DNA of 64,000 nucleotides from Undaria pinnatifida (taxonomy: Eukaryota; Sar; Phaeophyceae; Laminariales; Alariaceae): NCBI GenBank assembly GCA_012845835.1, contig JABAKD010000001.1, forward strand, positions 12,663,501-12,727,500, in the 5' to 3' direction. The notes under the pieces are model-generated. The model had not been told where the DNA came from. It did not search any database and was given only the letters and a program-made list of their open reading frames with translations. The stretch's first letter is position 1. The number at the start of each line of letters is the position of its first letter. The position numbers and the translations under genes are program-made. This document shows, one piece after another, positions 11,603 to 21,616 of this stretch.

Positions 11603-12097
11603 TGTCGGACGTACTCACTCATTGTCAGATTGATATCAAGAATCCGTCGAAAAGATGGATCGGACAATTTTGGGGTTTCGTATATGTTGGGATGGATCTC
11701 CACAACGGGATTTTGTTTGTGGGTTTTTATGTGCCCGAATAATATCACTCTATTTTCGACTCTATTTTTGCCGCTACCTTGTGTCCTCTCTGGCGTCTCT
11801 TCTACGGCTACCACGCCAAGGGCTACCACGCCCCATTAATATTGCAAGGGCTATCAACGCCTTCACCACTGCACGGCTACCACGCCTGTGTGTTACATCC
11901 CGGCTATCACGCCACAGCTCCGAGTTCCATTTCCGGGTTATCACACCTGAGCTATCACGCTTCACCACACACGTAAATCGGGTTGTCACACCCGCCTTAG
12001 TTAGTAGTTCGTAGTTTACCGATCACCGGCTATTACGCCACCTTTCTCCTCCACCTACACCACCACCGGGGCGCCACACGTACCAGCCTACTCCACA
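11603..12097 (+). repeat. Copia 3' LTR
   Basis: Matches 4014-4511 almost end to end. It is followed by the CAGTA target-site duplication at 12098-12102. Confidence 0.92.
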
Positions 12098-12268
12098 CAG
12101 TACTCCCTCACACCAACCGCCTCTAGGAAGAGCACCGAAACTAAAAATCGGCTCGACTGACGATAAAATAAGAAATCGGCTCGACTGACGTGAAGAAGAA
12201 GTACCAGAAGAATCCAGTCAAAAGGGCCGTTTTCGACTGGCGGTATTCGACTGCGTAAGAAATGGCCT

Positions 12269-12685
12269 AACTGCGACTTCAAGGTCACAAAAAAAGCTCC
12301 GGAAAAAGAGGTCCGGAAAAAAAGAGCTCCAAGACGAAGGAACAACAATGCCCCGCTCCTGACGTGGCGCGAGCTCGCGCCCGCTGCGCGTGCGTGTGTG
12401 CATGTGGGCTGGTGGTCGAGTAGTCCGACCATAATCGGGTAGCTTGTATGCGAGTCGGGTACATGTGGAGGACTTGTTCAGCCATAATCGGGTACACCCG
12501 ATGGACATGCGGCTGCGTTCGGATGCGGTGTGGTTTCAACCAATGAGATGTCGTCCTGAGTCGTTGTGGGACAGTGTGTTCAAGGGGTACCCGATAACGG
12601 CCATAGGCTCGGTGTACCCGATTTCGGCCATCGCCTTAAAAAATTAAAACAGACACAACAAGCTCAGTGGTACCCACCAAACGAG
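12269..12685. other. Region with scattered CGGGTA motifs
   Basis: No gene seen. Several ATCGGGTA or GGGTACCCGAT motifs occur between 12430 and 12630 (for example near 12433, 12488 and 12586), forming a loose, degenerate repeat related in style to the palindromes at 13.6 kb. Confidence 0.4.
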
Positions 12686-13134
12686 TGCGACTGCTGCTGA
12701 AACCTGCTGTCACGCAAATCATGGAAATAACAGAGAGAACATTCGGTGGTAAAAAACAAACAAGAGGAAATGCGACTGTGCTAATGCGCTAAAACTTAAA
12801 TAAACAGACCAACGATGGGAGAACCCGGTTGGAAAACCTAAAAACAAACGAATGAGACTGCTGCTGTAACCTACCAGGTACGATTGATTGATGAAATAAA
12901 CCATGAAAACCCAGAGGTATAACCCAGCGGGAAAACCACAAAATTAATGCGACTGCTGCTATTTCTACTAAAACCAGACAAATAAATACAAACCATCCGA
13001 GGGAAAGCCCAGTGGGAAAACCTCAAAAACAAAATGCGACTGCTACTACAGCTGTAACCCACGATTGCTGTAAAGCATGACAAAATAACAGAGGGAACGC
13101 CCAGCGGGAAAAGCTTCAACAAACCAAAAACAAA
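12686..13134. repeat. Degenerate minisatellite, five units of ~82-99 bp
   Basis: Units start with TGCGACTGCTGCT-like sequence at 12686, 12771, 12853, 12948 and 13035. They share a second block resembling GAGGGAACGCCCAGCGGGAAAA. Unit divergence is high. Confidence 0.75.
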
Positions 13135-13185
13135 AGCGATCGTGGTAAAACATAATCATGTATATTATTTCTATTTTTTTCCGCC

Positions 13186-13440
13186 TAGTTTGTCCAAACG
13201 CCCCACTCACAATCGAAATCGACCAGAGCAATAAACACATTTACGCAGTTGATATATCACGCCATTATCTTTGCGACCATCATGTAGTTTTTATGTCCCC
13301 CCCCCACCTCAACCCCTCCCTCCAACGCCCACCTTTTCCCACCACCCGCACGATCGCCTAGACCTAGCACCACGCGTATAACAAGCCCCTACATATATAT
13401 ATATATATATCTTTGATCTCACAGTAGAGGAGTGTATTTG
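13186..13440 (+). repeat. Dispersed ~220-bp repeat copy with (AT)n
   Basis: Resembles 30040-30240, 30412-30620, 30828-31030, 33985-34190 and 34352-34560. Shared landmarks are CAATCGAAATCGRCCAGAG, a C-rich block, and ACGATCGCCTAGACCTAGCA. An (AT)n microsatellite lies at about 13391-13410, followed by the phrase TTGATCTCACAG that marks the long-TIR element at 27.5-35 kb. This is an isolated copy outside that cluster. Confidence 0.75.
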
Positions 13441-13636
13441 AAAACACCTCCTTGAAAATCACAGACGGTAAACCAAAAGAAAACGAGAGCGACTGGTGGA
13501 AGCATGAACCCTTTTGCAACTGAATCGATGAACTACATTCCATGAAAAGGGTTTCGTGGACAATATCTACGAAATACTACCGTGGACGTGATTTAGGAGA
13601 TGATAAGGTGTCATCCCCGGAGTTTCCAACGTAAAC

Positions 13637-13755
13637 CAACGGGTACCCGGGTACCCGGGGGCCAAATACTCGGCGAGTATGAAGTGTGTCGTTCCCGTCA
13701 CGGTATTATTAGCAAGCCGGGTAATACTCGCGAGTACCCGGGTAATTGGCGAAAG
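13637..13755. repeat. Cluster of GGGTACCC/ACTCGCGAGT palindromes
   Basis: GGGTACCCGGGTACCCGGG at about 13637 and a near-palindrome around ACTCGCGAGT at about 13725-13750 sit 80 bp apart, with ATACTCGGCGAGTAT between. The arms can pair with each other. Function unknown. Confidence 0.6.
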
Positions 13756-14138
13756 GGACACCTCTATAGTATAGTCTAGTGGCGTACTGGCATGGTAATT
13801 ACGCATCAGGTACTGCTGTTGTTGTAGATGTTGGGTGTTGTCTTCACATTCAACCGTTTTAATTAATATGTACCGAACGGCATCATCAGTACATCTATAC
13901 TCCGTGCTGATTCTTCAACCCAGACATAAATAATAGACTATGTGGTCACAGACTGTGAAACAGAGCATAATAGATAATAAACACGTATTTGGCATAACTA
14001 AATGCACCGAAACAACCGGATGAAGCACCGGCAATTTCCCGTCTTTGTGGTACGTCGTAGTACTCGATCACAGAATCGATTTCAAGCTCCACCAGTGGGG
14101 TTGGGTAGCGTTCAAAATATATCAAAGTGCTCACTTAC

Positions 14139-14272
14139 CTTTCTTTGACCACCAGTCAAATGCCCTTGTTGCCGCCGAGGATGGTTTGCTCGTGCAAGCG
14201 GGCGCCTTAGGCGTCGAAGTAGGGTGTCGAAGGCCGCACGTACGGTCGTTTGAGTTCCGACCACAAGGAAAC
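14139..14272 (-). CDS. Possible internal exon of an unrecognised minus-strand gene
   Basis: On the minus strand a GTAAGTGA donor directly follows the segment (donor GT complement at 14137-14138) and a TTGTGTAG acceptor precedes it. One frame is open throughout and reads FPCGRNSNDRTCG near the start and FDWWSKK at the end. No family recognised and no neighbouring exon is convincing, partly because the assembly gap begins 410 bases away. It may be a chance match to splice consensus. Confidence 0.25.
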
Positions 14273-14683
14273 CTACACAACCCAACCCTATCAATTGTCC
14301 CAGGCTAGTACAACGGGTATGTATCCTTATTTTTTTTACTGTATGGTCCAGCTTGTTTCGTTGTCTTCACGCAGTCTGTACGCTAGCAATTTAGATGCTT
14401 AATTACCGGGATGAATTGCGACTCTGTGGTTAACTCTGTTTCTCAGCAGTGCTGATGACGTCGGTAGGTAGAAATAAACGTTAATTCCCCACCTAAAGTA
14501 TAAATACCAACACTTACCATTATAGTGGATAATAAATAAGACACCTCGCAATAGAAACTCAATCATATAGTATATAAGAACCAACGACGCGCTTGCAAAG
14601 ATGAGTATGACCTGGAATTCGTCAAATTCACCGCTGACGTCCTTGAAAATTAGTTTTAATATGTGAACACAACACGCACCTAC

Positions 14684-15183
14684 NNNNNNNNNNNNNNNNN
14701 NNNNNNNNNNNNNNNNNNNNNNNNNNNNNNNNNNNNNNNNNNNNNNNNNNNNNNNNNNNNNNNNNNNNNNNNNNNNNNNNNNNNNNNNNNNNNNNNNNNN
14801 NNNNNNNNNNNNNNNNNNNNNNNNNNNNNNNNNNNNNNNNNNNNNNNNNNNNNNNNNNNNNNNNNNNNNNNNNNNNNNNNNNNNNNNNNNNNNNNNNNNN
14901 NNNNNNNNNNNNNNNNNNNNNNNNNNNNNNNNNNNNNNNNNNNNNNNNNNNNNNNNNNNNNNNNNNNNNNNNNNNNNNNNNNNNNNNNNNNNNNNNNNNN
15001 NNNNNNNNNNNNNNNNNNNNNNNNNNNNNNNNNNNNNNNNNNNNNNNNNNNNNNNNNNNNNNNNNNNNNNNNNNNNNNNNNNNNNNNNNNNNNNNNNNNN
15101 NNNNNNNNNNNNNNNNNNNNNNNNNNNNNNNNNNNNNNNNNNNNNNNNNNNNNNNNNNNNNNNNNNNNNNNNNNNNNNNNNNN
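14684..15183. other. Assembly gap, exactly 500 N
   Basis: A run of exactly 500 N, so the size is probably a placeholder. It removes the 5' LTR, gag, protease and reverse transcriptase of the Ty3 element to its right. Open frames drawn across it are meaningless. Confidence 0.98.
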
Positions 15184-18100
15184 TTTCCCGCGGCAATCTC
15201 AGGGGACCGGCCGTTGCAATTAATCACGGACGCGTCAGTGGACGGGCTGGGCGACGTGGTCGAGCAGGAGCAGCGGGATGGCACGACACGTCCGATCTGT
15301 TTCCTAAGCCGAGCAACGCTTCCCAACGAAAAAAATTGGAGCGCGACAGAACTTGAGTGTTCCGCCATAGTATGGGCCGTGAAGAAAAACCGGCAACTGT
15401 TCTACGGTAAACCATTCGTCGTAATAAGCGATCACCAACCGCTAAAGAACCTTGAGAGCCTCGCAACGAAAGTTAACCGCGTACAACGGTGGTATGACTT
15501 CTTGAGTGCATACACGTACAAGTTAGTGTACCGACCAGGAAAATTTAACGGGAACGCGGACCTCATGTCTAGACTGCCGTTGCCGGCAACAGAAGACGCC
15601 CGCGACGCTAAGCTACGCCTGACTGACCCCACGGACATTGACGTTTACTTTATAGGTGCCAGCGGAGTGCAGCCTCGGTTACGGGGACGGGCGGGAACAT
15701 TCTTGGGTGGGCTGGCAATGCCGGCGGGCGACCATTCTGAGGGGGGGGAGAAGGAACATCGACCGGCGCCACCAACCACGGACGAGTAGGCGCGACTGTC
15801 GTGGCAGCGGCTACAGAGAGACCGAATATGTAAGCAAAACCAGACGAGACCACCGGAGGGTCCGCGAGTGTATGCGGTACCTGACGACAGTCCGCTGACC
15901 TATCCCGACGAGAGTTCTGTAGTCCGCGGCCAACTAGGCCTAATGTTACACGCATGCCCAATGACCGAGGAAGGAAGGGAGCTTCTAGGCTCAAGGTCAA
16001 AGCAGGACGTGGCAGTAATAAATCCAGGTGAAGGAGGCGATAGCGCCGGGGCAGGGGCCGAGGCGGGTCAAATCGATGCCGGGCTATTCGAAATCCCAGA
16101 GGAGGAATTTAACAGTGAAGCGGCATGCGAGTTTGGAGAAAATCTATGCCAGAAAACGGTAAAAGATTGGGCGGCGGCACAGGGTAAGGATGACACTGCG
16201 CGGGTAGTAATGACGTGTTTAAAAAATGGCACACCGAGCAGCGACATAACCGGGGACGGATTAAACCCAACAGTGGACGTGCAGGAAGTGAACGGTTAGT
16301 AGCGCAAGGTGAACTAATGGAACTTCCCAACTCCGATAAACTGCTCGTCCGACGTCCGTCGCGTGTCCCTGCGGATCGTCCGAACAGACCTCCCGGACAA
16401 TACGAGAGGTTGCTGGGAGACGAGCCGGTGCGGACCTACGTGCCGCTGCTGCTGAGACCATGGGTGATGGACTGTGCGCACAAGGAGGCAGTACACCTGG
16501 GCGAAAAGGTGACTCTGGGTCTGTTACAGCGATTTTATTGGTGGATTGGCATGGCTGAGAGCGTAAAGTGGTGGATTCGAAGATGCTATACTTGCCAGGC
16601 CCGAAAAAGCACGAGGCAAACTGTGCGGTGGCCTCTGATATCCCTTCCCTTGCCGAACAGACCAGGACAGATGGTAGCTTTCGACCTGTTGGGACCCTTG
16701 CCGACCACGGCTAAAGGTAATGCGTACGTATTCCTAGTGGTGGGTTTATTTAGCACACACGCGGAGGCATACGCGATTACGAAAGAGGAGAAAACTACGG
16801 AAGGTTGTGCTGCACGGTTAGTACACGATTATATTCCGAGGTGGGGGTGCCCACATACCTTTTTATCTGACCGCGGAACGGAATTTGTGTCAGTAGTGTG
16901 CCGGGGGGTTTTCAAAATGCTGGGGTCCGTAAAAAAGTACACGAGCTCATACCACCCCCAAACTAATGGCATGGTGGAGAGGTTGAACCACACCCTGTGC
17001 CAAATGTTGGCCTATCTCATCGCAGAGGACCAAAAGAATTGGGACGAGATGTTATTGCACGCCATTGCAGCCCACAACAACAACGTGAGCAGGGGTACAG
17101 GCTTGGCGCCCAATGAAGTACACATCGGGCGTTACCCACGGTTGCCGATGACGACCTTAAAAGGTAGTGGCGTAAAAGGTCACCAGAGCGAGAAAAGAGA
17201 CCACCTCGACTACTTGGGGTTGATGCAGGATAGGCAGGTGCGCGCGTATAACTTAGTAAGGGAGGAGGACCGGCTCACAAAGGCGAAGCATCAAGCCGCA
17301 AACTATGAGATCGAGCAAATTATGAACAACAAAACGAGGTTCGAAACGGGAGACTGGGTATGGGTGTATGACGACCACAGCACTATCACGGGAGGAGGGA
17401 AACACGTAATAAAACCTGCAAAAGGCAGCTCGAACGTGAAGGCGTTTGCGCTGGTCAATAAACTAGCCAACGGTTGGACAGGACCGTACAAGGTGTTATT
17501 GGTCGGGCCCGATAAAATGGCTGATGGACGTGAAGTGGGACCGAAGTTACTACTATTGGACATTAAAGCTGATGAGCCCGGTCATCGCGGGATAAATACG
17601 CGCGTGTCGGTACACCGGTGTAAGAAATGCTTTAACCCCCACGGAGGAGAAACTGCGCCGAGGTTTTTGCCGTGGGCCATGAGCAACTACGTTCTGAACA
17701 AATACTCGGAGATATCACCCCCGTTCCACCTGACGACTGACGACGTGACCGCAGAGCTAGACACACACCGCGTCACGCCCCGAAAACTAAGCAAACACCG
17801 ACTGACGAGAGGGCTGGGCGGCAAATTTGCGGTGCAATATTATACGTACTGGGATGAGATAGAGCGCCCCACATGGGAACACGGAGAGGATTTAACGCAG
17901 TACGGAAAGTTGGTGATGAGATACTGGGCGGGAGAACCCGTGCAAGTCAGAGGGGATAACACGAAATATCGCCGGTACAGAGTTCAACTAGCTAAGCGAG
18001 CTATTGCCCGAGAAAAATGCGAGAGACATGTACCGACCGGATATATGGTGTGCTGTGACGTCCGAGCACGGCCGAGGCTGTATTCACCTGACATCGTTGG

Positions 18101-18344
18101 TTCGTACATCTATTTCAAAACGACCCACGCAGGATGGAAGCTGGCGCGAGTGGTGGGATTAGCGGAGGACGCGGAGAGTAAAAGTCTACCGCATACCATA
18201 AAGATGCTAGACCTGGGGAAGCAATACAACGTACATTTATCGAAGGAGACACAAACAACCGTTAGCGAGGAGCGAGGATCTTGGTGCTGGCATGTGCATC
18301 AGCGAACGCGGAGCCCGAAGAACTACACACCATCGTTGGAGTAG
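15184..18344 (+). pseudogene. Ty3 pol: RNase H, integrase, chromodomain, C-terminal extension
   Basis: RNase H (about 15210-15580): TDASVDGLG, ELECSAIVWAV, then ISDHQPLKNL and FNGNADLMSRLP. A TAG at 15787-15789 interrupts the frame, which then resumes to 16299 and shifts near 16215-16299. Integrase (from about 16420): zinc-binding HKEAVH and CYTC, catalytic FDLLGP, LSDRGTEF and NGMVERLN, the D,D,E triad. A GPYKVLL (GPY/F) module follows at about 17480. A chromodomain-like segment around 17790-17930 has HRLTRGLGGKFAVQYY and PTWEHGEDL. A further ~150 residues end in GWKLARVVG and a C-terminal GSWCWHVHQ. Chromodomains steer integration toward marked chromatin. With only two lesions visible, decay is recent or partly sequencing error. 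Confidence 0.88.
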
Positions 18345-18852
18345 AAGTGTCGCGGGGGGGCCGGTGACTGCGGACAGCGGGACATGACCAGGCTGCAGGG
18401 CAACTTCCGGGAGGGGCGGGGTTGCAATACCAGCAGAAATAGGGGCAGGGTTGGAGGTTCAAGTAGTAGGACGACCAGGCTACAGGTTAACCTCACGGGA
18501 GGGGGGGGGCGAATCGCAGTTACGCAAGCAGGGTACACAGAATTTTAGTCTACGATAATTGCAATACTGATACGGCAGCGAGTCGGACCTGCGCAACTAT
18601 ATTTCCACGGGACTAGTTATGACTCACCTGCTGCCTTGAGAGTTCGTATTCAGTATCCAGCAGTACCTTTGATTCCTCTGATTGATCCGAAACTCCAGAC
18701 TTTGAGCGAAGTTAAACTGTTGAGTCTCGCAAGCACGTGAGATGACAGTTGATGGATGATGTGGATGCACAAGCGAGCAGTCGTTTATGCACGGGTGAAC
18801 AGTTGATATGCCTTTTGAACTTTTAACTTTTGATCGCACTTTTTCTTTTTCA

Positions 18853-18861
18853 AGGGGGTGG
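18853..18861 (+). promoter_or_regulatory. Ty3 polypurine tract
   Basis: AAGGGGGTGG-type purine run abutting the TGTTA start of the LTR at 18862. The call rests on position. Confidence 0.6.
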
Positions 18862-19078
18862 TGTTAACTGACTAAACACCAGGTGATGTCAGGTGGACGC
18901 AACATGCGCTACCACCTAGGTCCGGCGTTACGATCCGGCAGATGAAACCGCTTTTTAGATGAAACGTCCTTCCCACACCCACAGAGCTACCCACCACTGC
19001 ATCTGCGCCCGGTGAGTCGTAATCATCAGACTACGGCCCACCGTATTTTTCATGTTCCCACGTTGGCTTGCCGTAACA
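18862..19078 (+). repeat. Ty3 3' LTR, 217 bp
   Basis: Begins TGTTAACTGAC and ends GCCGTAACA, giving the inverted TGTTA/TAACA termini usual for Ty3 LTRs, right after the polypurine tract. The partner LTR is not in view, so the end point is inferred from the terminal motif. Confidence 0.6.
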
Positions 19079-19150
19079 ATACTTAGTGGGATTGGAGCGG
19101 TGTATTTTTCTTTGCATGCTTTTAGGGCAGGGTTTATCACGGTCGTCCAG

Positions 19151-19530
19151 TAGTCCCTGCGATACGCAACCTCACGTACGAGAGTTGTCCCGCCACACGC
19201 CCCTCATAAGGCAACGGTGGACCAGGGTGGACATTTGGCAGATTTTTTCTTCTTCCGGGGTTGGGAATTACGCAATCGGGGTACGCCGAAGGCGTTATTT
19301 TGGCTATACGAGAATTGTAGTAGTACATTTGACGAGGTATTGCTTCGGGGAGGGTTGCTGCCAGTTATCGGGCGGATTTTGCGAATGGTACTATAGTGAT
19401 GTAGCCCCTGCGAAACACAATCTCATATACGAGAGTTGTTCCACCGCACGCCCTTTATATGGCGACGATGGACCAGGGTGGGCTATTGTGGTGAGATTGG
19501 GTTTCAGCACAATTGCGAGGCAGTTGGGAG
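19151..19530. repeat. Direct duplication with ~251-bp offset
   Basis: A block of about 120-130 bp starting TAGTCCCTGCGATACGCAA at 19151 recurs from 19402 (TAGCCCCTGCGAAACACAA) through GGACCAGGGTGG. Divergence is moderate. Confidence 0.7.
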
Positions 19531-19719
19531 TTCGGGACTGGGGGATGAGTCAGTCTCCAGTAAGCAGACCATGGCCACCGGGGGCCACATGGAGACTGAC
19601 GCTGGCCGGCCAGATGCGGTAAGAGAAGCTAACGTGTACTGCCGTAGGACTACTGCTGTAGGACCAGACACAGGAGTAGAGACGACTTCGTAGTGTAGCG
19701 TAAAAGACCACTACGAGGG

Positions 19720-19990
19720 ACATACTGGTAGGCAATCATAGCAGCCATCACACAGGAACATACTACTCCTGTAGTTGAGTGATGATTGAGCGCAGACGTA
19801 GGCAGACATTTGGGGAGCTGCTCGAGCCCCACTACTTGAGTGCTTGCAAGGCGTATGAAAAGTGCTAGCAATAGCTGACAGCGGGGAGATCATCCTGCCA
19901 ATCATCGTACGGGAACATAGTAGTAGATCGTCCCGAGCAGACGGGCGTAGATAGTGGGGAGCGACACGAGCCCCACCACTTCAGTGCTCG
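19720..19990. repeat. Direct duplication with ~144-bp offset
   Basis: GGGGAGCTGCTCGAGCCCC at 19812 and GGGGAGCGACACGAGCCCC at 19956 anchor two diverged units, each also containing a GGAACATA block and ending in AGTGCT. Confidence 0.55.
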
Positions 19991-21587
19991 GTTTCCGCCT
20001 TGTTTCCCACCAGGCTGAGGATAATAAAACACTTTTTCCACTTCTTTCATCTCCTTGAACCGGACCACTGCCTACGTCTTTCCGAACCAACTAAACATCT
20101 GAAGGCATCCCCATCAGTCTCAAGGGCGAAGGAGACTACCAAATGGGTCTCTTATCCTAAGAATTGTTTCATGGAGTTCCATACGATATCGCGGCGTTTC
20201 ATAAGTGAAAAAAAAAAAATCAACCCTTTTCCTGATTCTGCCGCGTGCTATCGGACTTGTCAATCACCGACAAACCGCGATGTACCGAGAACGGAGAAGC
20301 GTGTTACGCACAAACCGAATAGGCAATATATCGACAAGCGATTGGCCTATTATAATTCATCCACAAGACTGCAATGGACCGGGGAAGAACAAGGCCGACG
20401 TACGACACATCGCATCACAACCTTGCTCCCCGTCTCTGTCGAAGCGCTTCTTCAGCCGTCCTTGACCTTCTATACAGAACACCTCCATCAACAGCTACCC
20501 GAACGGCACTCCCGTCAAAAATCGGGGACAGGAGCTGAAATTGTGGGTACGGTTGAAATTGATACTTAAGTAGAGAATATTACTTAGTGCAGCAGTTCTT
20601 TGTCAACTACTCGCCAGTTACGTATTAGTAAAGGTGGAACTATGGGTCGTATGAACTTATGTCAACGATCGTACAGCAGCAGTAAGCCATGTTCTACCGG
20701 AAAGTGCGTACGAGTATATATTCCAGCATTTAGGAGTAAAAAAGGCTCACAAAGGACTGTCTCTCTTATGCTCTTCAGCGTACGATTAGTATCAGACAGT
20801 TTATCGTTATGTGCGTATACTAGGATCATATTGCAGTGGCGTGGTTAACTTACAGCAGCGACCTTTGTTTGTTCGCTAGTTTGTTTATTTGTTTTTTTCT
20901 TATTGGGATACAGCTCGTTGATGGACTATGACTACACCCACCATAGTTTGTTATTTACCGTACTATCAGTACTCGTAGTTCTATCTGCTTATTTTCTTAT
21001 AGGGGAGCATTTGCTTCGTTCGATTGTCATAGTAGTGTCCCACGAAGAGAGAGCACGGGAAGACAATATTTCGAAAAACTGCTGCGCAAAGCCGTGGTAG
21101 CTGCAGACTCAATAAGTCCGTCGCATAGTAGAGGCCCGGAGGGGCCCGTGGTTTGCGGATAGGAGACATATAGATAACCAAGTTCGCTACTGGATGAAAG
21201 GGAGTATTTTAAAAGACTAAGGGAAAAAAAAAATAGGTAAAGAAAAGCTTCCAGAAAAAAAACGGGAAAAGTTAAATGCAAAGCTATGCAAGCCGAAAAG
21301 AGCTTGCCTTGGGGAGAGAAGAGCACCGGGGAGAAGGTCACGAAGCCCAAGGTCGACACGTTCAGTCCTGTCGACGGCGCCAATTGTAGTGATACTCGGA
21401 GTGTTGGGGGATGCGTGGTTGGTCGGTGTTGGGAAGCGTGCTCCTCATGGGTTCCGGTGCCCTTGTTTGGTCTCTCCTCATGGCTCGCTGGATAGACTCA
21501 AAAGCTTATACATTACTTCCTCTACATTGAACTCTAAAAGACAGACAACACAGGCCCTTGGCACACGTTAGTGCAGGGCAGAATAAG
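19991..21587. other. No recognisable feature; one 189-codon open frame
   Basis: A plus-strand frame at 20000-20569 is open for 189 codons, but it lacks any motif I know, its composition matches the surrounding DNA, and it contains a lysine run from poly-A. I do not call it a gene. A short array of GGTAGAGCNGGTAGAG-like units lies just downstream at 21588-21616. Confidence 0.35.
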
Positions 21588-21616
21588 TAGAGCGGGTAGA
21601 GCTGGTAGAGCAGGTA

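Larger units (their letters stand above)
4014..12097 (+). mobile_element. Full-length Ty1/copia LTR retrotransposon, decayed
   Basis: The two LTRs (498 and 495 bp) start with TG, end with CA, and are flanked by a perfect 5-bp target-site duplication, CAGTA, at 4009-4013 and 12098-12102. Domain order inside is gag, protease, integrase, reverse transcriptase, RNase H, which is diagnostic of copia. The LTRs differ at a low percentage of positions by eye, including several one-base indels, so the insertion is not recent. Coding regions carry many stops and frameshifts, so the copy cannot be autonomous. A G-rich tract directly before the 3' LTR is the likely polypurine tract. Confidence 0.93.
3437..12268. 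mobile_element. Short TIR DNA element split by a copia insertion
   Basis: Left end 3437-3457 and right end 12248-12268 are inverted copies of GGCCATTTCTTAYGCAGTCG. Both ends are followed internally by many subterminal CGACTG/CAGTC motifs (3455-3570 and 12150-12250), typical of transposase-binding repeats. Removing the copia element (4014-12097 plus one CAGTA) leaves about 745 bp, too small for a transposase, so this is probably a non-autonomous element. A second, partial copy of the right end lies at 24148-24252. A target-site duplication could not be fixed: the right flanks start with TAA, the left flank does not. Superfamily is not assigned. Confidence 0.6.
15184..19078 (+). mobile_element. 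Ty3/gypsy chromodomain element, 3' half
   Basis: Right of the gap are RNase H, integrase and a chromodomain, followed by a 517-bp non-coding stretch, a polypurine tract and an LTR with TGTTA/TAACA ends. RNase H before integrase is the Ty3 order. The 5' portion is missing in the gap; no second LTR was found between 13.4 and 14.7 kb. The sequence after the LTR is ATACT, one half of a possible target-site duplication that cannot be checked here. Confidence 0.88.

Noticed and set aside
14399-15368. Long open frames spanning the N gap
   Set aside because: They exist only because N codons are read as open; the flanking residues show no domain.
20000-20569. 189-codon plus-strand frame as a gene
   Set aside because: No motif, ordinary background composition, no splice or promoter context.
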